A program made the position numbers and the translations under genes. Shown here in pieces: positions 13,388 to 22,168 of a stretch of 54,272 nt of DNA (positions are counted from its first letter, which is position 1; each line of letters opens with the position of its first letter). Below the pieces are notes generated by a model. It was not told the DNA's origin, ran no database searches, and saw only the letters and a list, made by a program, of their open reading frames with translations. The DNA lies in NCBI RefSeq assembly GCF_001293525.1, contig NZ_BBYR01000027.1, positions 1-54,272 on the forward strand, read 5' to 3'. The DNA is from Pseudideonella sakaiensis. Lineage in GTDB: Bacteria; Pseudomonadota; Gammaproteobacteria; Burkholderiales; Burkholderiaceae_C.

Positions 13388-15469
13388 ATGTCTTCCCTGT
13401 CCCTGTCCCGCCTGGCCGCGGCGCTCGCCGCGTCCGGCACCTGCCTGGCCGCCGTCGGCCAGTCCACCCCGCCCGCGCCTGCCCCCGCCGCCTCGGCCGC
13501 GCCGGCCGCCTCGGCCACTGCCGGCACGTCCCCCTCCGCGGACGCGACCCGGCTGCCGATGGTGACCGTCACCGGCAACCCGCTGCGCAGCGACGAGCTG
13601 ATCGCGCCCACCAGCGTGCTGGCCGGCGACGGCCTGGTCGTCGGGCGCGGCGCCACGCTCGGCGACACGCTGTCCGGCCTGCCCGGCGTCTCCGCCAGCG
13701 GCTTCGGGCCGAATGCCAGCCGCCCGGTGATCCGCGGCCTCGACGGTGACCGCGTCTCGGTGCTGTCGAACGGCGGCAGCGCCTTCGACGCCTCCTCGCT
13801 CAGCTTCGACCATGCGGTGCCGATCGACCCGCTGGTGGTCGAGCGGCTCGAGGTGCTGCGCGGCCCCGCCACGCTGGCGCACGGGGGGGGCGCGGTCGGC
13901 GGCGTCGTGAATGCGATCGACAACCGCATCCCGCGCAGCCCGGTGCGCGGCGTCGGCGGCAGTGCCGAGCTGCGCCTGGGCGGCGCCAACGGCGAGCGGG
14001 GCGGCGCGGCGCTGGTCGAGGCCGGCGACGGCCGCTTCGCGCTGCACGCCGATGCCTACGGCCGAGAGACCGACGACCTGCGCGTGCCACGCTACACGCC
14101 GATCGAGGACGGCACGCCCCTCGCGCCGACGGACCGCGTCCGCAACTCGGCGTCGCGTGCCAGCGGCGGTGCGCTCGGGGCGTCGTGGACCTTCGCCGGA
14201 GGCCATCTCGGCGCCTCGGTCGACCGCTACGACAGCCGCTACGGCGTGGTCGCCGAGCCGGACGTCACGATCCGGATGGCGCGCGAGCGCGCCGCGGTCT
14301 CCGGCGAGTGGAACCGCAGCGACGGCCCGTGGCGCTCGCTGCGCGTGCAGGCCAGCCGCACGCGCTACGTGCACGACGAGATCGAGGGCAGCGGCGAGGT
14401 CGGCACGCGCTTCAGCAACCGCGGCGACGAGGCGCGCATCGACCTCGAGCACGCCCAGCTGGGCCCCGTGCGCGGCGTGGTCGGCGCGCAATGGGAGCAG
14501 TCGGACTTCGCTGCGCTGGGCGAGGAGGCCTTCGTGCCGGGCACGACCACCCGCAAGGCCAGCGCCTACGCGGTCGAGGAGCTGCGCTGGTCGCTCGGCA
14601 CCCTGGCCGCCGGGGTGCGCGTCGGGCGCGAGCGGGTGGCCTCGGCGGGCGACGCCAGCGGCGAGACGCCGCGCTTCGGTGCGCCGTCGCAGCGCCGCTT
14701 CTCGCCGTCCAGCGTTTCGCTGTCGCAGCGCGTGCCGCTCGGCGCGGGCTGGGCCCTCGAGGGCACCCTCGGCCAGCACGAGCGCGCACCGACCTCGTTC
14801 GAGCTGTACGCGGATGGCGAGCACGCGGCCACCGGTGCCTACGAGCGCGGCGATCCGTCGCTCGGCCTGGAGCGCGCGCGGCACCTCGAGCTGGCCGCCA
14901 CCTGGCGGTCCGGCGAGGACCGGCTGCGCGCCGGGCTCTACACCACCCGGTTCTCGCGCTTCATCGCGCTGGAAGCCACCGGCGCCGAGGTCGAGGGCAC
15001 GCCCGAGTACGCCTTCCGCGCGGTGCGCGCCCGCCTCAGCGGGCTGGAGATCGACGGGCGCCACGCGCTGCCGCGTCTCGGCGGCTGGACGCTGGCGCTG
15101 AACGGCAAGTTCGACCTGGTGCGTGGCACCGACCGCGACAGCGGAGAGGCACTGCCGCGCCTGCCGCCGTGGCGCGCGTCGCTGGGCCTGGAGGCGGCCT
15201 CGGGGCCCTGGCAGCTGCGCATCGGCGCGGACCATGCCGCGCGACAGGACCGCGTGCCTGCCACCGACGTGCCCACGCCCTCCGCCACGCTGGTGAACCT
15301 GGCGCTGTCGCGGCGCATCGCCTGGGGCGCGGCGGATGCGCTGTGGTTCCTGCGGCTCGACAACGCCTTCGACACGCTGGCCACCAACGCGGTCACGGTG
15401 CGCACGGTGCGCGAGCTGGCGCCCTTGCCGGGGCGCTCGCTGCGCACCGGCATCCGGCTGGCGTTCTGA
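13388..15469 (+). CDS. TonB-dependent receptor, ZnuD-like (metal uptake)
   Basis: The 693-residue outer-membrane protein has a signal peptide (cleavage near AAVGQ), a TonB box around MVTVTG, and a plug with RPVIRGLDGDRV and DHAVPIDPLVVERLEVLRGPATL. These blocks are typical of the ZnuD group, which imports zinc in Neisseria and related bacteria. The barrel ends with a C-terminal Phe. ATG 13388 precedes the signal peptide directly. A run of eight G residues at 13883-13890 (HGGG codons) lies in the plug region. It follows the His-rich small protein by about 100 bases, suggesting a joint metal-related role. Iron- or copper-chelate transport cannot be excluded from sequence alone. Confidence 0.88.
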   Translation: MSSLSLSRLAAALAASGTCLAAVGQSTPPAPAPAASAAPAASATAGTSPSADATRLPMVTVTGNPLRSDELIAPTSVLAGDGLVVGRGATLGDTLSGLPGVSASGFGPNASRPVIRGLDGDRVSVLSNGGSAFDASSLSFDHAVPIDPLVVERLEVLRGPATLAHGGGAVGGVVNAIDNRIPRSPVRGVGGSAELRLGGANGERGGAALVEAGDGRFALHADAYGRETDDLRVPRYTPIEDGTPLAPTDRVRNSASRASGGALGASWTFAGGHLGASVDRYDSRYGVVAEPDVTIRMARERAAVSGEWNRSDGPWRSLRVQASRTRYVHDEIEGSGEVGTRFSNRGDEARIDLEHAQLGPVRGVVGAQWEQSDFAALGEEAFVPGTTTRKASAYAVEELRWSLGTLAAGVRVGRERVASAGDASGETPRFGAPSQRRFSPSSVSLSQRVPLGAGWALEGTLGQHERAPTSFELYADGEHAATGAYERGDPSLGLERARHLELAATWRSGEDRLRAGLYTTRFSRFIALEATGAEVEGTPEYAFRAVRARLSGLEIDGRHALPRLGGWTLALNGKFDLVRGTDRDSGEALPRLPPWRASLGLEAASGPWQLRIGADHAARQDRVPATDVPTPSATLVNLALSRRIAWGAADALWFLRLDNAFDTLATNAVTVRTVRELAPLPGRSLRTGIRLAF

Positions 15470-15471
15470 AC

Positions 15472-15506
15472 GGCACGGGCGGGCCGCGCCGGCCCGCCCG
15501 TGTGCC
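15472..15506. terminator. Strong hairpin between convergent genes
   Basis: CACGGGCGGGCC (15474-15485) and GGCCCGCCCGTG (15491-15502) form a perfect 12-bp stem with a 5-base loop. It starts a few bases after the ZnuD-like receptor stop and lies before the convergent pdxH end. There is no T-tract on either side. It probably acts as a bidirectional transcript end or mRNA 3' stabiliser. Confidence 0.6.
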
Positions 15507-15556
15507 GGCCGGTCCGCCCGCGTGCAGGCGTCCGCCCGGCCCGCGGGCGGCCGGGC

Positions 15557-16195
15557 TCAGGGCGCGAGGCGCTCGCGCAGCCAGGCGCCGTCCTGCAGCC
15601 GGTAGCGCAGGCGGTCGTGCAGGCGCGAGCGCCGGCCCTGCCAGAACTCCCAGCGGTCCGGCACCAGGCGGTAGCCGCCCCAATGCGGCGGACGCGGCGG
15701 ATCCCCGAGGTGCAGGGCCGCGAACTTCGCCGCCTGGGCCACCAGCACCGCGCGCGAGCCGATCACCTGGCTCTGCGGCGAGGCCCAGGCGCCGATGCGC
15801 GAATCGAACGGGCGCGAGCGGAAATAGGCGTCGGATTCCTCGGCCGAGGTCTTCTCGACGCGGCCTTCGATGCGCACCACGCGTTCCAGCGCGAGCCAGT
15901 GGAACTGCAGCGCGGCGCAGGGCTGGTGCGCCAGCTCGCGTCCCTTGCGGCTGTCGTAGTTCGTATACCAGACCAGGCCGCGCGCATCGCAGCCCTTCAG
16001 CAGCACCACCCGCGTCGAGGGCCGGCCATCCTCGCCGACCGTGGCCAGCGTCATCGCGGTGGGCTCGTCCAGCCCGACGTCGATGGCCTCCTGCAGCCAG
16101 GCCTCGAACTGCTCGCGCGGGTCGGACCGGGAGGCCTGTTCGTCGAGTTCGCCGTGCTCGTAGCTCTTGCGCAAATCGGACAGTGTCGGGCTCAT
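15557..16195 (-). CDS. pdxH: Pyridoxine/pyridoxamine 5'-phosphate oxidase
   Basis: The FMN enzyme makes pyridoxal 5'-phosphate from PNP or PMP. The 212 residues are full length. Signature blocks are FMN-binding RVVLLKG and [37 protein letters not shown] and [13 protein letters not shown]. The C-terminus [17 protein letters not shown] is the PdxH dimerisation domain. The start ATG at 16195 gives [17 protein letters not shown], the usual N-terminus. It is divergent from the nucleotidyltransferase gene and convergent with the receptor gene across a strong hairpin. Confidence 0.96.
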   Translation of the reverse strand: MSPTLSDLRKSYEHGELDEQASRSDPREQFEAWLQEAIDVGLDEPTAMTLATVGEDGRPSTRVVLLKGCDARGLVWYTNYDSRKGRELAHQPCAALQFHWLALERVVRIEGRVEKTSAEESDAYFRSRPFDSRIGAWASPQSQVIGSRAVLVAQAAKFAALHLGDPPRPPHWGGYRLVPDRWEFWQGRRSRLHDRLRYRLQDGAWLRERLAP

Positions 16196-16466
16196 CGCTT
16201 CAGTGTATGCGCCGCCACCGGGACGGCAGCCGCGGGGCAGGGCTGCGGCATGATCGGAGAAGCCCGGGGTCCTGCGGCGGGCGTCGGGGGAAGGCCCTAG
16301 GTTCCAGGCCTTAGGTGTTGCCCCTCTTGGCCGTGCGGCGGCGGCTGGCCGATCCTCAACGCCGAGCGCCGGCCACGACGGGCCGGCGCGCCGCGGGAGC
16401 CCCGGTTCCCGGGTGCAGGCGTCTCTGGATGGGCGAGGCAACGAAGGCGCCGGGGCGGCGCGACGG

Positions 16467-17114
16467 ATGGGCAGCATGGCGGCAGCGGTGGCGGTGATCG
16501 TGTTGGCGGCGGGGCGTGGTTCGCGCTTTGCCGGGCCGGGGCACAAGCTCGAGCAGCCGTTCGACCGCTCGACGGTGCTCGGCACCACGCTGCGCAACGT
16601 CGTGCGCAGCGCCTTGCCGGTGGTGGTGGTCACCACCGCCCGCCTGGCCACGCTGGCCGCGGACCACCTCGCGTCGCGCGACGTGGTGGTGATTCCCGAG
16701 GCCGACGGCAGCTCGCCCGAGCCGCTCGGGATGGGCTATTCGATCGCCGTCGGCGTGTCGGCGCGGGCGCAGGCCGGGGGCTGGCTGGTGCTGCCCGGGG
16801 ACATGCCGCTGGTGCGCCCCGACAGCCTGCATGCCGTCGCCGACGCGCTGGCCGACCACCCGGCGGCCTATGCGCAGCACCGGGGCCGCCGCGGCCACCC
16901 GGTCGCCTTCTCCGCCGAGCTGTACTCCGAGCTGGTGCTGCTCAGCGGCGACGAAGGCGCGCGCCGACTGCTGGCCCGCTATCCGGCGCGCGCGGTCGAG
17001 GTCGACGACCCCGGCGTGCTGGCCGACGTCGACACCGTCGCCGACCTCGAGCGCCTCGACGGGCCACGCGCCCGCGCCGACCTCGCGCCGGCGGACCCCC
17101 TCGGCGCAGGCTGA
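16467..17114 (+). CDS. MobA-like nucleotidyltransferase (MocA/CoxI-like group)
   Basis: The 215-residue protein has the NTP-transferase fold. The N-terminal loop is [12 protein letters not shown], with GHKLEQP replacing the more usual KLL lysine motif, and LPGDMPLV is the metal-binding Asp motif. RGHPVAFS matches the substrate block of molybdenum-cofactor cytidylyl/guanylyl transferases and related enzymes of unknown substrate. No molybdoenzyme or moa/mob gene is in the window, so the nucleotide and acceptor are not known. Two ATG codons (16467 and 16476) are equally plausible starts; neither has a clear Shine-Dalgarno. Confidence 0.8.
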   Translation: MGSMAAAVAVIVLAAGRGSRFAGPGHKLEQPFDRSTVLGTTLRNVVRSALPVVVVTTARLATLAADHLASRDVVVIPEADGSSPEPLGMGYSIAVGVSARAQAGGWLVLPGDMPLVRPDSLHAVADALADHPAAYAQHRGRRGHPVAFSAELYSELVLLSGDEGARRLLARYPARAVEVDDPGVLADVDTVADLERLDGPRARADLAPADPLGAG

Positions 17115-17231
17115 CGGCTCAAGGCCTGGGCCCGCCGACCGGCCGCTGCCCGGCGGCCGCGGCGTCCGTGCACGGGCGCGTCGGCGCTGCAAGCCATTTG
17201 TAAAGCTTGAAAAGAAGTCCATTGACGGCCC

Positions 17232-17258
17232 TCAAGTTCCTTTCGGCCCGGGCGATAT
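17232..17258 (+). promoter_or_regulatory. Candidate sigma-28 (FliA) promoter
   Basis: TCAAGTTC (17232-17239), exactly 11 bases, then GGCGATAT (17251-17258). This matches the E. coli FliA consensus TAAAGTTT-N11-GCCGATAA at 6 of 8 positions in each half. It lies about 75 bases before the subtilase ATG, in an intergenic stretch that is locally AT-rich compared with the rest of the window. A perfect 12-base palindrome TAGGCCGGCCTA (17270-17281) follows it. The sequence match is direct; the sigma factor assignment is inferred. Confidence 0.45.
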
Positions 17259-17332
17259 GGGGAGGAACGTAGGCCGGCCTAGGGCGTTTGCGTAGGGCAA
17301 AGGCATCGGCGGCCGGATCGGGGAGGCGGGGA

Positions 17333-19534
17333 ATGGTCCGTTGGGAATGGGTGCGCCAGCTGCGGATGGCTGCCATTGGCATGGCCTGCAGCCTGGTCTG
17401 GGGCGCGGCGGGTGCCCAGGCCGTCGATGCCGCGGGGCTGGCCAAGCTCGGCGGCGAACTGCGCGGGCTGGCCGCGACCGGTCGCCTCGACGTGGGTGCA
17501 CCCTGGGCCCGCCGCGGCGACAACGGCCTGCTGGTCAAGGTGATCGTGGCCTACGAGCCCCGCTCGGAGACGGCGGTCGCCGCGCTGCTGGGCCAGGTGC
17601 TGTCGCTCGGCGGGGCGGTGCACGAGCGTTACCCGACGCTGAACGCGATGGCGGTGCTGGTGCCGGCGGCGAAGCTGCTGGGCCTGGTGCAGTTGCCGGG
17701 GGTGCTGTCGGTCTCGCCGAACCGGCCGGTCGTGCGCAGCGCCAGCCTGCTGGAGCGCACGTCCGGCGCCAGCGATGCGGCGGTGCAGACCGGCACGGTC
17801 TTCAACGGCAGTGGCGTCGGCATCGCGGTACTGGACTCGGGCATCGCCTGGCAGCACCGCCATTTCGCGGGCAAGGGCCTGCTGGCGCTGCCGCGGGTAC
17901 GCCAGGCGGTCGACCTGCGCGCGGCGAGCCGGCTGCTGACCGACGGCGGCTTCGCGGTCGGCCTGAACCTGTCCAATCCCGCGCTGCAGCTGGACCTGGT
18001 GAAGCTGCTGACGACGGCCCTGCAGCCGCTGCAACGCGCCGTGAACGCAGATCCCAACGGACATGGCACCCACGTGGCGTCGGTGGCGGCCGGCGACGGC
18101 GGCTACCAGTCGCTCGACAGCACTGGCATCGCGCCCGGCGCCGACCTGTACGACGTGCGGGTGCTCGACGAGAACGGCGTGGGCAACACCTCGGACGTGC
18201 TGGCCGGCATCGACTGGGTGATCCAGCGCGCGCGCCTGCTGAACATCCGCGTGCTGAACCTGAGCCTGGCCGCCGATTCGACCGAATCGCACCTCACCGA
18301 CCCGCTGGCGCGCGCGGCGCGCGCCGCCGTCGGCGCCGGGCTGGTGGTGGTGGTGGCCGCCGGCAACCACGGACGCGACGAGAGCGGCCGCGAGGCCTAC
18401 GGCACCGTCGGGTCGCCGGGCCACGAGCCGGCCGTCATCACCGTGGGCGCCGTCAATCTGCGGGGCACGGTCGGCCGCGCGGACGACGGCGTGACCGGCT
18501 TCAGCTCGCGCGGGCCGACGCGCGGCCGGCAGGGCGGCGTCGGCGAGCCGGACAACCTGCTGAAGCCCGACCTGGTCGCGCCGGGCAATGCGCTGATCGG
18601 CGCGTTGGCGCAGGACCTGTCCGGCGCGCGCAGCGGCTGGAACCTGCTGGCGCGCACCTACCCGGTGCTCGCGGCGGTGCCCGGCGCCGCGCAGGCGCCG
18701 CAGCAGGCGCTGATGGAACTCAGCGGCACCTCGATCGCCGCGCCGGTGGTGGCGGGCGCGGCCGCGCTGATGCTGCAGGCCAACCCGGGGCTGACGCCGC
18801 CGCTGGTGAAGGCGATCCTGCAGTACACCGCCCAGCCGCTGGCGCAGGGCAACCTGCTGCAGCAGGGCGCGGGCCTGCTGAACATCGAGGGCGCCGTGCG
18901 CCTGGCCCAGGCGCTGCGGACCGACATCGGCCCGGCGCTCGAGGCCGGCACGCTGAAGGCGGGCGACAGCCTGCTGGCGCGTGGCCGCAGCCTGCCCGCC
19001 CCCCAGTCGGTGGTGGCGGGCCAGCGCTTCGGCTGGAGCCGGCTGGTCTACGCCGGCGGCAACCACCTGCTGACGGGCGAGGCGCTGTTCGCACGCCACC
19101 AGCCGATCTGGGACCCGACCCTCGGCTGGACGCGCCGCGGCGTGCTGCAGGCCACGGTCGACTACTGGCCGGCCAGTGCGCGGCGCGTGCCGCGCAGCAT
19201 CTCCGAGGCCTGGGCCCGCGGCACGCTGCGGCTCGTGACCCCGCAGGTGCAGCTGCTGGACGACGTGGCGCTGGCGCGCTGGGACAGCCCCTTCCTGCAG
19301 ACCGCCGAGCTGGCCGCGTCCTCCGGGATGGGCGAGGGCGTGGTGCTCGGCGAAGGCCTGGTGATGCGCGAGGGCCTGGTGATGCGCGAAGGCCTGGTGA
19401 TGCGCGAGGGCCTGGTGATGCGCGAGGGCCTCGTCATGCGCGAGGGTCTGGTGATGCGCGAGGGCCTGGTGATGCGCGAGTCCGGCCAGGGCGAGCCGCC
19501 CGGCGACCGGGCTCCGCTGCTCGGCGAACCGTGA
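17333..19534 (+). CDS. Secreted S8 subtilisin-like serine peptidase with C-terminal hexapeptide repeat
   Basis: A 733-residue exported peptidase. A signal peptide ends near GAAGAQA (about residue 25), followed by a propeptide/I9-like region (about 45-125). The S8 catalytic domain carries Asp168 in VLDSGI, His244 in NGHGTHVAS and Ser467 in SGTSIAAP, so the triad is complete. An insert of about 60 residues separates the Asp and His motifs. After the catalytic domain comes a region of about 130 residues, then tandem hexapeptides based on REGLVM (residues 667-714) and a short tail. ATG 17333 is chosen for its GGGAGG Shine-Dalgarno and signal peptide. The sigma-28-like promoter upstream and the c-di-GMP gene 19 bases downstream suggest a link to motility or surface life. 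The substrate is unknown. Confidence 0.92.
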   Translation: MVRWEWVRQLRMAAIGMACSLVWGAAGAQAVDAAGLAKLGGELRGLAATGRLDVGAPWARRGDNGLLVKVIVAYEPRSETAVAALLGQVLSLGGAVHERYPTLNAMAVLVPAAKLLGLVQLPGVLSVSPNRPVVRSASLLERTSGASDAAVQTGTVFNGSGVGIAVLDSGIAWQHRHFAGKGLLALPRVRQAVDLRAASRLLTDGGFAVGLNLSNPALQLDLVKLLTTALQPLQRAVNADPNGHGTHVASVAAGDGGYQSLDSTGIAPGADLYDVRVLDENGVGNTSDVLAGIDWVIQRARLLNIRVLNLSLAADSTESHLTDPLARAARAAVGAGLVVVVAAGNHGRDESGREAYGTVGSPGHEPAVITVGAVNLRGTVGRADDGVTGFSSRGPTRGRQGGVGEPDNLLKPDLVAPGNALIGALAQDLSGARSGWNLLARTYPVLAAVPGAAQAPQQALMELSGTSIAAPVVAGAAALMLQANPGLTPPLVKAILQYTAQPLAQGNLLQQGAGLLNIEGAVRLAQALRTDIGPALEAGTLKAGDSLLARGRSLPAPQSVVAGQRFGWSRLVYAGGNHLLTGEALFARHQPIWDPTLGWTRRGVLQATVDYWPASARRVPRSISEAWARGTLRLVTPQVQLLDDVALARWDSPFLQTAELAASSGMGEGVVLGEGLVMREGLVMREGLVMREGLVMREGLVMREGLVMREGLVMRESGQGEPPGDRAPLLGEP
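19331..19474 (+). repeat. 18-bp tandem repeat encoding (X)EGLVM hexapeptides
   Basis: Eight in-frame 18-base units: GEGVVL (19331-19348), GEGLVM (19349-19366), then six REGLVM units (19367-19474). The six REGLVM units differ only by scattered silent changes (for example GAA/GAG, CTG/CTC, GTG/GTC). Near-identity at the DNA level points to recent expansion by slippage or unequal crossover. Because the unit is a multiple of three, copy-number change would keep the reading frame. Confidence 0.95.
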
Positions 19535-19553
19535 ACGCGGCCGGCGGGCGCGC

Positions 19554-22148
19554 ATGAGCACCTCCTCGCCCGACGCCGCGGACACCGCGGCCGCTTCCGT
19601 GCTGCCGGCGGTGGTGCTGCCGCGCGTCGGCGGGGGGCAGGACGCGGCCAACGAGGCGCAGGGGCCGGTGTGGGCCTGGGGCTGGACGGCCTTCCGCCGG
19701 CGCCACCTCTACGACTACAACGCCGCGGCGACCCGCTTCTGGCTGCTGATGGTCGGCGCCGGCGGGCTGGCGCTGGCCGTGTCGCTGGTCGACCTGGCCG
19801 CGGCGCCGCTGGGCGAGTTGCTCCAGGTGGCCGCGTGGTGCGTGCTGGTGGCGGTGGCGGCGGCCTTTCCGATCGAGATCCCGCGCAGCCGGCATTCGAT
19901 CGCCGTTGGCGACGTGCTGATCTTCCTCACGCTCGCGCTGCACGGCGCGGCGGCCGCGGTGCTGGCCGCCGCCGTGGAGGGGGGTGTCGCCGCGATGCGC
20001 GGCTCCTCCCGCGTCAGCAGCCGCATCGGGACCTTGGCCGCGGGGGCGCTGGGCATGGCGGTGGCCGGCATGGCCTGCGAGGCCGCGGGCGCCGGCTTCG
20101 CCGCGCTGGGCCTGGGCACGGCCACCGCCGAGTTCGCCGCGCTGGTGGTGGCCGCGCTGGCCTACTTCCCGGCCCACACGCTGCCGCAGATGCAGGTCTT
20201 CTCCCTCAAGCGCGGCAGCAGCCTGCGGCTGCGCGAGTGGTTCCACGAGGGCAGCTGGGTCGGCACGCTGTACCTGCTGTCGGGCCTGGTGGCCGGCGTG
20301 CTGTCGCTGAACGCCCAGGTGTTCGGCCGCTCGGTGGTGGTGGTGGCGGTGCTCGCGATCGGTGCCGCGCTCGCCATGCTGCGGGCCCACTTCCAGCGCG
20401 AGAGCGCCGAGCATGCGCAGCAGGAGGCGCGGCTGGCGGCGGCCGAGGCCGCGTCGCGGCAGAACCAGCAGCGCTTCGAGGCGGCGTTCAGCCATGCGGC
20501 GATCGGCATGGCGATCGTCTCCGGCGACGGCCAGGTGATGCAGGTCAACCAGGCGATCTGCGCGCTGCTGGGCGCGCCGGCGGCGCAGCTGCTGCAGCGC
20601 TCCTTCCGGGGCATCTGGCATCCGGGCGATGCCGACATGCTGGCGCGGCGCGTCGATGCGATGCAGGCCACGGGGGACGAGGGCTTCTCGATCGAGCTGC
20701 GTTGCCACGGGCCCGAGGGCCGCGAGATCTGGGTCTCGCTGCACTGCGCGCCCTTCGACGACCGGGCCGGCCTGCAGGGCCTGATCTTCCAGCTGCACGA
20801 TATCAGCTCGCGCCGGCGCGCCGAGGGCGAGCTGCACCACATCGCCTACCACGACAGCCTCACCGACCTGGCCAACCGCAACTGCTTCCACGAGCGGCTG
20901 CAGCTGGCGGTGGAGCGCTCACGGCGCGACGCCGGCCACCGCTTCGCGGTGATGTACCTCGACCTCGACCGCTTCAAGGTCGTGAACGACAGCCTCGGCC
21001 ACCCGGCCGGCGACGAGCTGCTGAAGGAGGTCGGCCGCCGGCTCGCGGCGCACACCCGCGACGACGACCTGGTGGCGCGTCTCGGCGGCGACGAGTTCGC
21101 GATCCTGCTGCACAGCACCACCGACGAGGCCGAGGTGCTGCGCCTGGGCGAGCGCCTGCTCGGGGTGCTGGATCGGCCGGTGCGGATCTGCGGCACCGAG
21201 CTGCGGCCGCTGGCGAGCATCGGCATCACCTTCAGCGGCCAGGGCGACCGCGAGCCGGACGACGTGCTGCGCGACGCGGACCTGGCGATGTACCAGGCCA
21301 AGGCCGGCGGCAAGGGCCGGCTGGCGATGTTCGACCCCAGCCTGCACGACCAGCTCGGCCACCGCCTGCAGCTCGAGGCCGACCTGCGGCGCGCGATCGG
21401 CGCGGGCCAGCTGACGCTCGCCTACCAGCCGCTGTACGACCTCGAGCCCTACCGGCTCAGCGGCTTCGAGGCGCTGACCCGCTGGATCCATCCCAGCCAC
21501 GGCCCGGTGAGTCCCGCGGTCTTCATCGCGCTGGCGGAGGAGACCGGCTGCATCGAGGCGCTGACCGCCTGGGCGATCGACGAGGCCAGCCGCCAGCTCG
21601 CCCAGTGGCGCCGCGAGGTGCCGCAGTACGCGGACCTGGTGATGCACGTCAATGTCTCGGGCAAGGACCTGTCGCGGCCGCAGTTCGTGCCGCGCGTGCG
21701 CGAGGTGCTGGCGCGCCATGGCCTGCCGGCCCGGCTGCTGACGCTGGAGATCACGGAGAGCACGCTGATGGAGCAGCGCGAACTGGCGCTGCAGTCGCTC
21801 GGCGAGCTGCGCGCGCTGGGCGTGCGCCTGGGCATCGACGACTTCGGCACCGGCTACTCGTCGCTCGCCTACCTGAGCACGCTGCCCTTCGACTGCCTGA
21901 AGATCGACCGGTCCTTCGTGATGGGCATGGACCAGAGCCCGCAGAACCTGGAGATCGTGCGCACCGTGGTCAGCCTGGGCCGCACGCTGAACAAGCACGT
22001 GGTGGCCGAGGGGATCGAGACGCCGGCGCAGCTGCAGATGCTGAAGACGCTGGGCGCGACGATCGGCCAGGGCTACCTGCTGGCGCGACCGCTGCACGCG
22101 TCGCAGGTCGAGCACCTGCTGCGCGCGCCCGGACTCGAGGCGGCCTGA
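19554..22148 (+). CDS. Membrane PAS-GGDEF-EAL protein (c-di-GMP turnover)
   Basis: The 864-residue protein has an N-terminal membrane module of seven or eight helices (about 60-285), resembling MASE-type sensors. One PAS domain (about 300-415), a GGDEF domain and an EAL domain follow. GGDEF (511-515) and the RDDD I-site upstream are intact, as are the EAL motif (639-641), NVSGKDLSRPQF, EITEST and DDFGTGYSSL. Both synthesis and hydrolysis of c-di-GMP are therefore possible; which dominates cannot be read from sequence. It begins 19 bases after the subtilase stop with no obvious Shine-Dalgarno of its own, so it is probably co-transcribed. The membrane module argues for sensing an envelope or small-molecule signal. 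Confidence 0.94.
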   Translation: MSTSSPDAADTAAASVLPAVVLPRVGGGQDAANEAQGPVWAWGWTAFRRRHLYDYNAAATRFWLLMVGAGGLALAVSLVDLAAAPLGELLQVAAWCVLVAVAAAFPIEIPRSRHSIAVGDVLIFLTLALHGAAAAVLAAAVEGGVAAMRGSSRVSSRIGTLAAGALGMAVAGMACEAAGAGFAALGLGTATAEFAALVVAALAYFPAHTLPQMQVFSLKRGSSLRLREWFHEGSWVGTLYLLSGLVAGVLSLNAQVFGRSVVVVAVLAIGAALAMLRAHFQRESAEHAQQEARLAAAEAASRQNQQRFEAAFSHAAIGMAIVSGDGQVMQVNQAICALLGAPAAQLLQRSFRGIWHPGDADMLARRVDAMQATGDEGFSIELRCHGPEGREIWVSLHCAPFDDRAGLQGLIFQLHDISSRRRAEGELHHIAYHDSLTDLANRNCFHERLQLAVERSRRDAGHRFAVMYLDLDRFKVVNDSLGHPAGDELLKEVGRRLAAHTRDDDLVARLGGDEFAILLHSTTDEAEVLRLGERLLGVLDRPVRICGTELRPLASIGITFSGQGDREPDDVLRDADLAMYQAKAGGKGRLAMFDPSLHDQLGHRLQLEADLRRAIGAGQLTLAYQPLYDLEPYRLSGFEALTRWIHPSHGPVSPAVFIALAEETGCIEALTAWAIDEASRQLAQWRREVPQYADLVMHVNVSGKDLSRPQFVPRVREVLARHGLPARLLTLEITESTLMEQRELALQSLGELRALGVRLGIDDFGTGYSSLAYLSTLPFDCLKIDRSFVMGMDQSPQNLEIVRTVVSLGRTLNKHVVAEGIETPAQLQMLKTLGATIGQGYLLARPLHASQVEHLLRAPGLEAA

Positions 22149-22168
22149 CGCCGGCCGGGTCGGCGCCG

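Noticed and set aside
17221-17260. Sigma-70 promoter from TTGACG (17222-17227) with GATATG
   Set aside because: The spacing to the -10-like hexamer is about 26 bases, too long for sigma-70.
19331-19474. Possible CRISPR array
   Set aside because: The units are contiguous 18-bp coding repeats without spacers and lie in frame inside a gene.
17279-19651. Minus-strand frame with repeated HHQALAHHQ residues
   Set aside because: The His-rich repeat is only the reverse reading of the 18-bp repeat in the subtilase gene.
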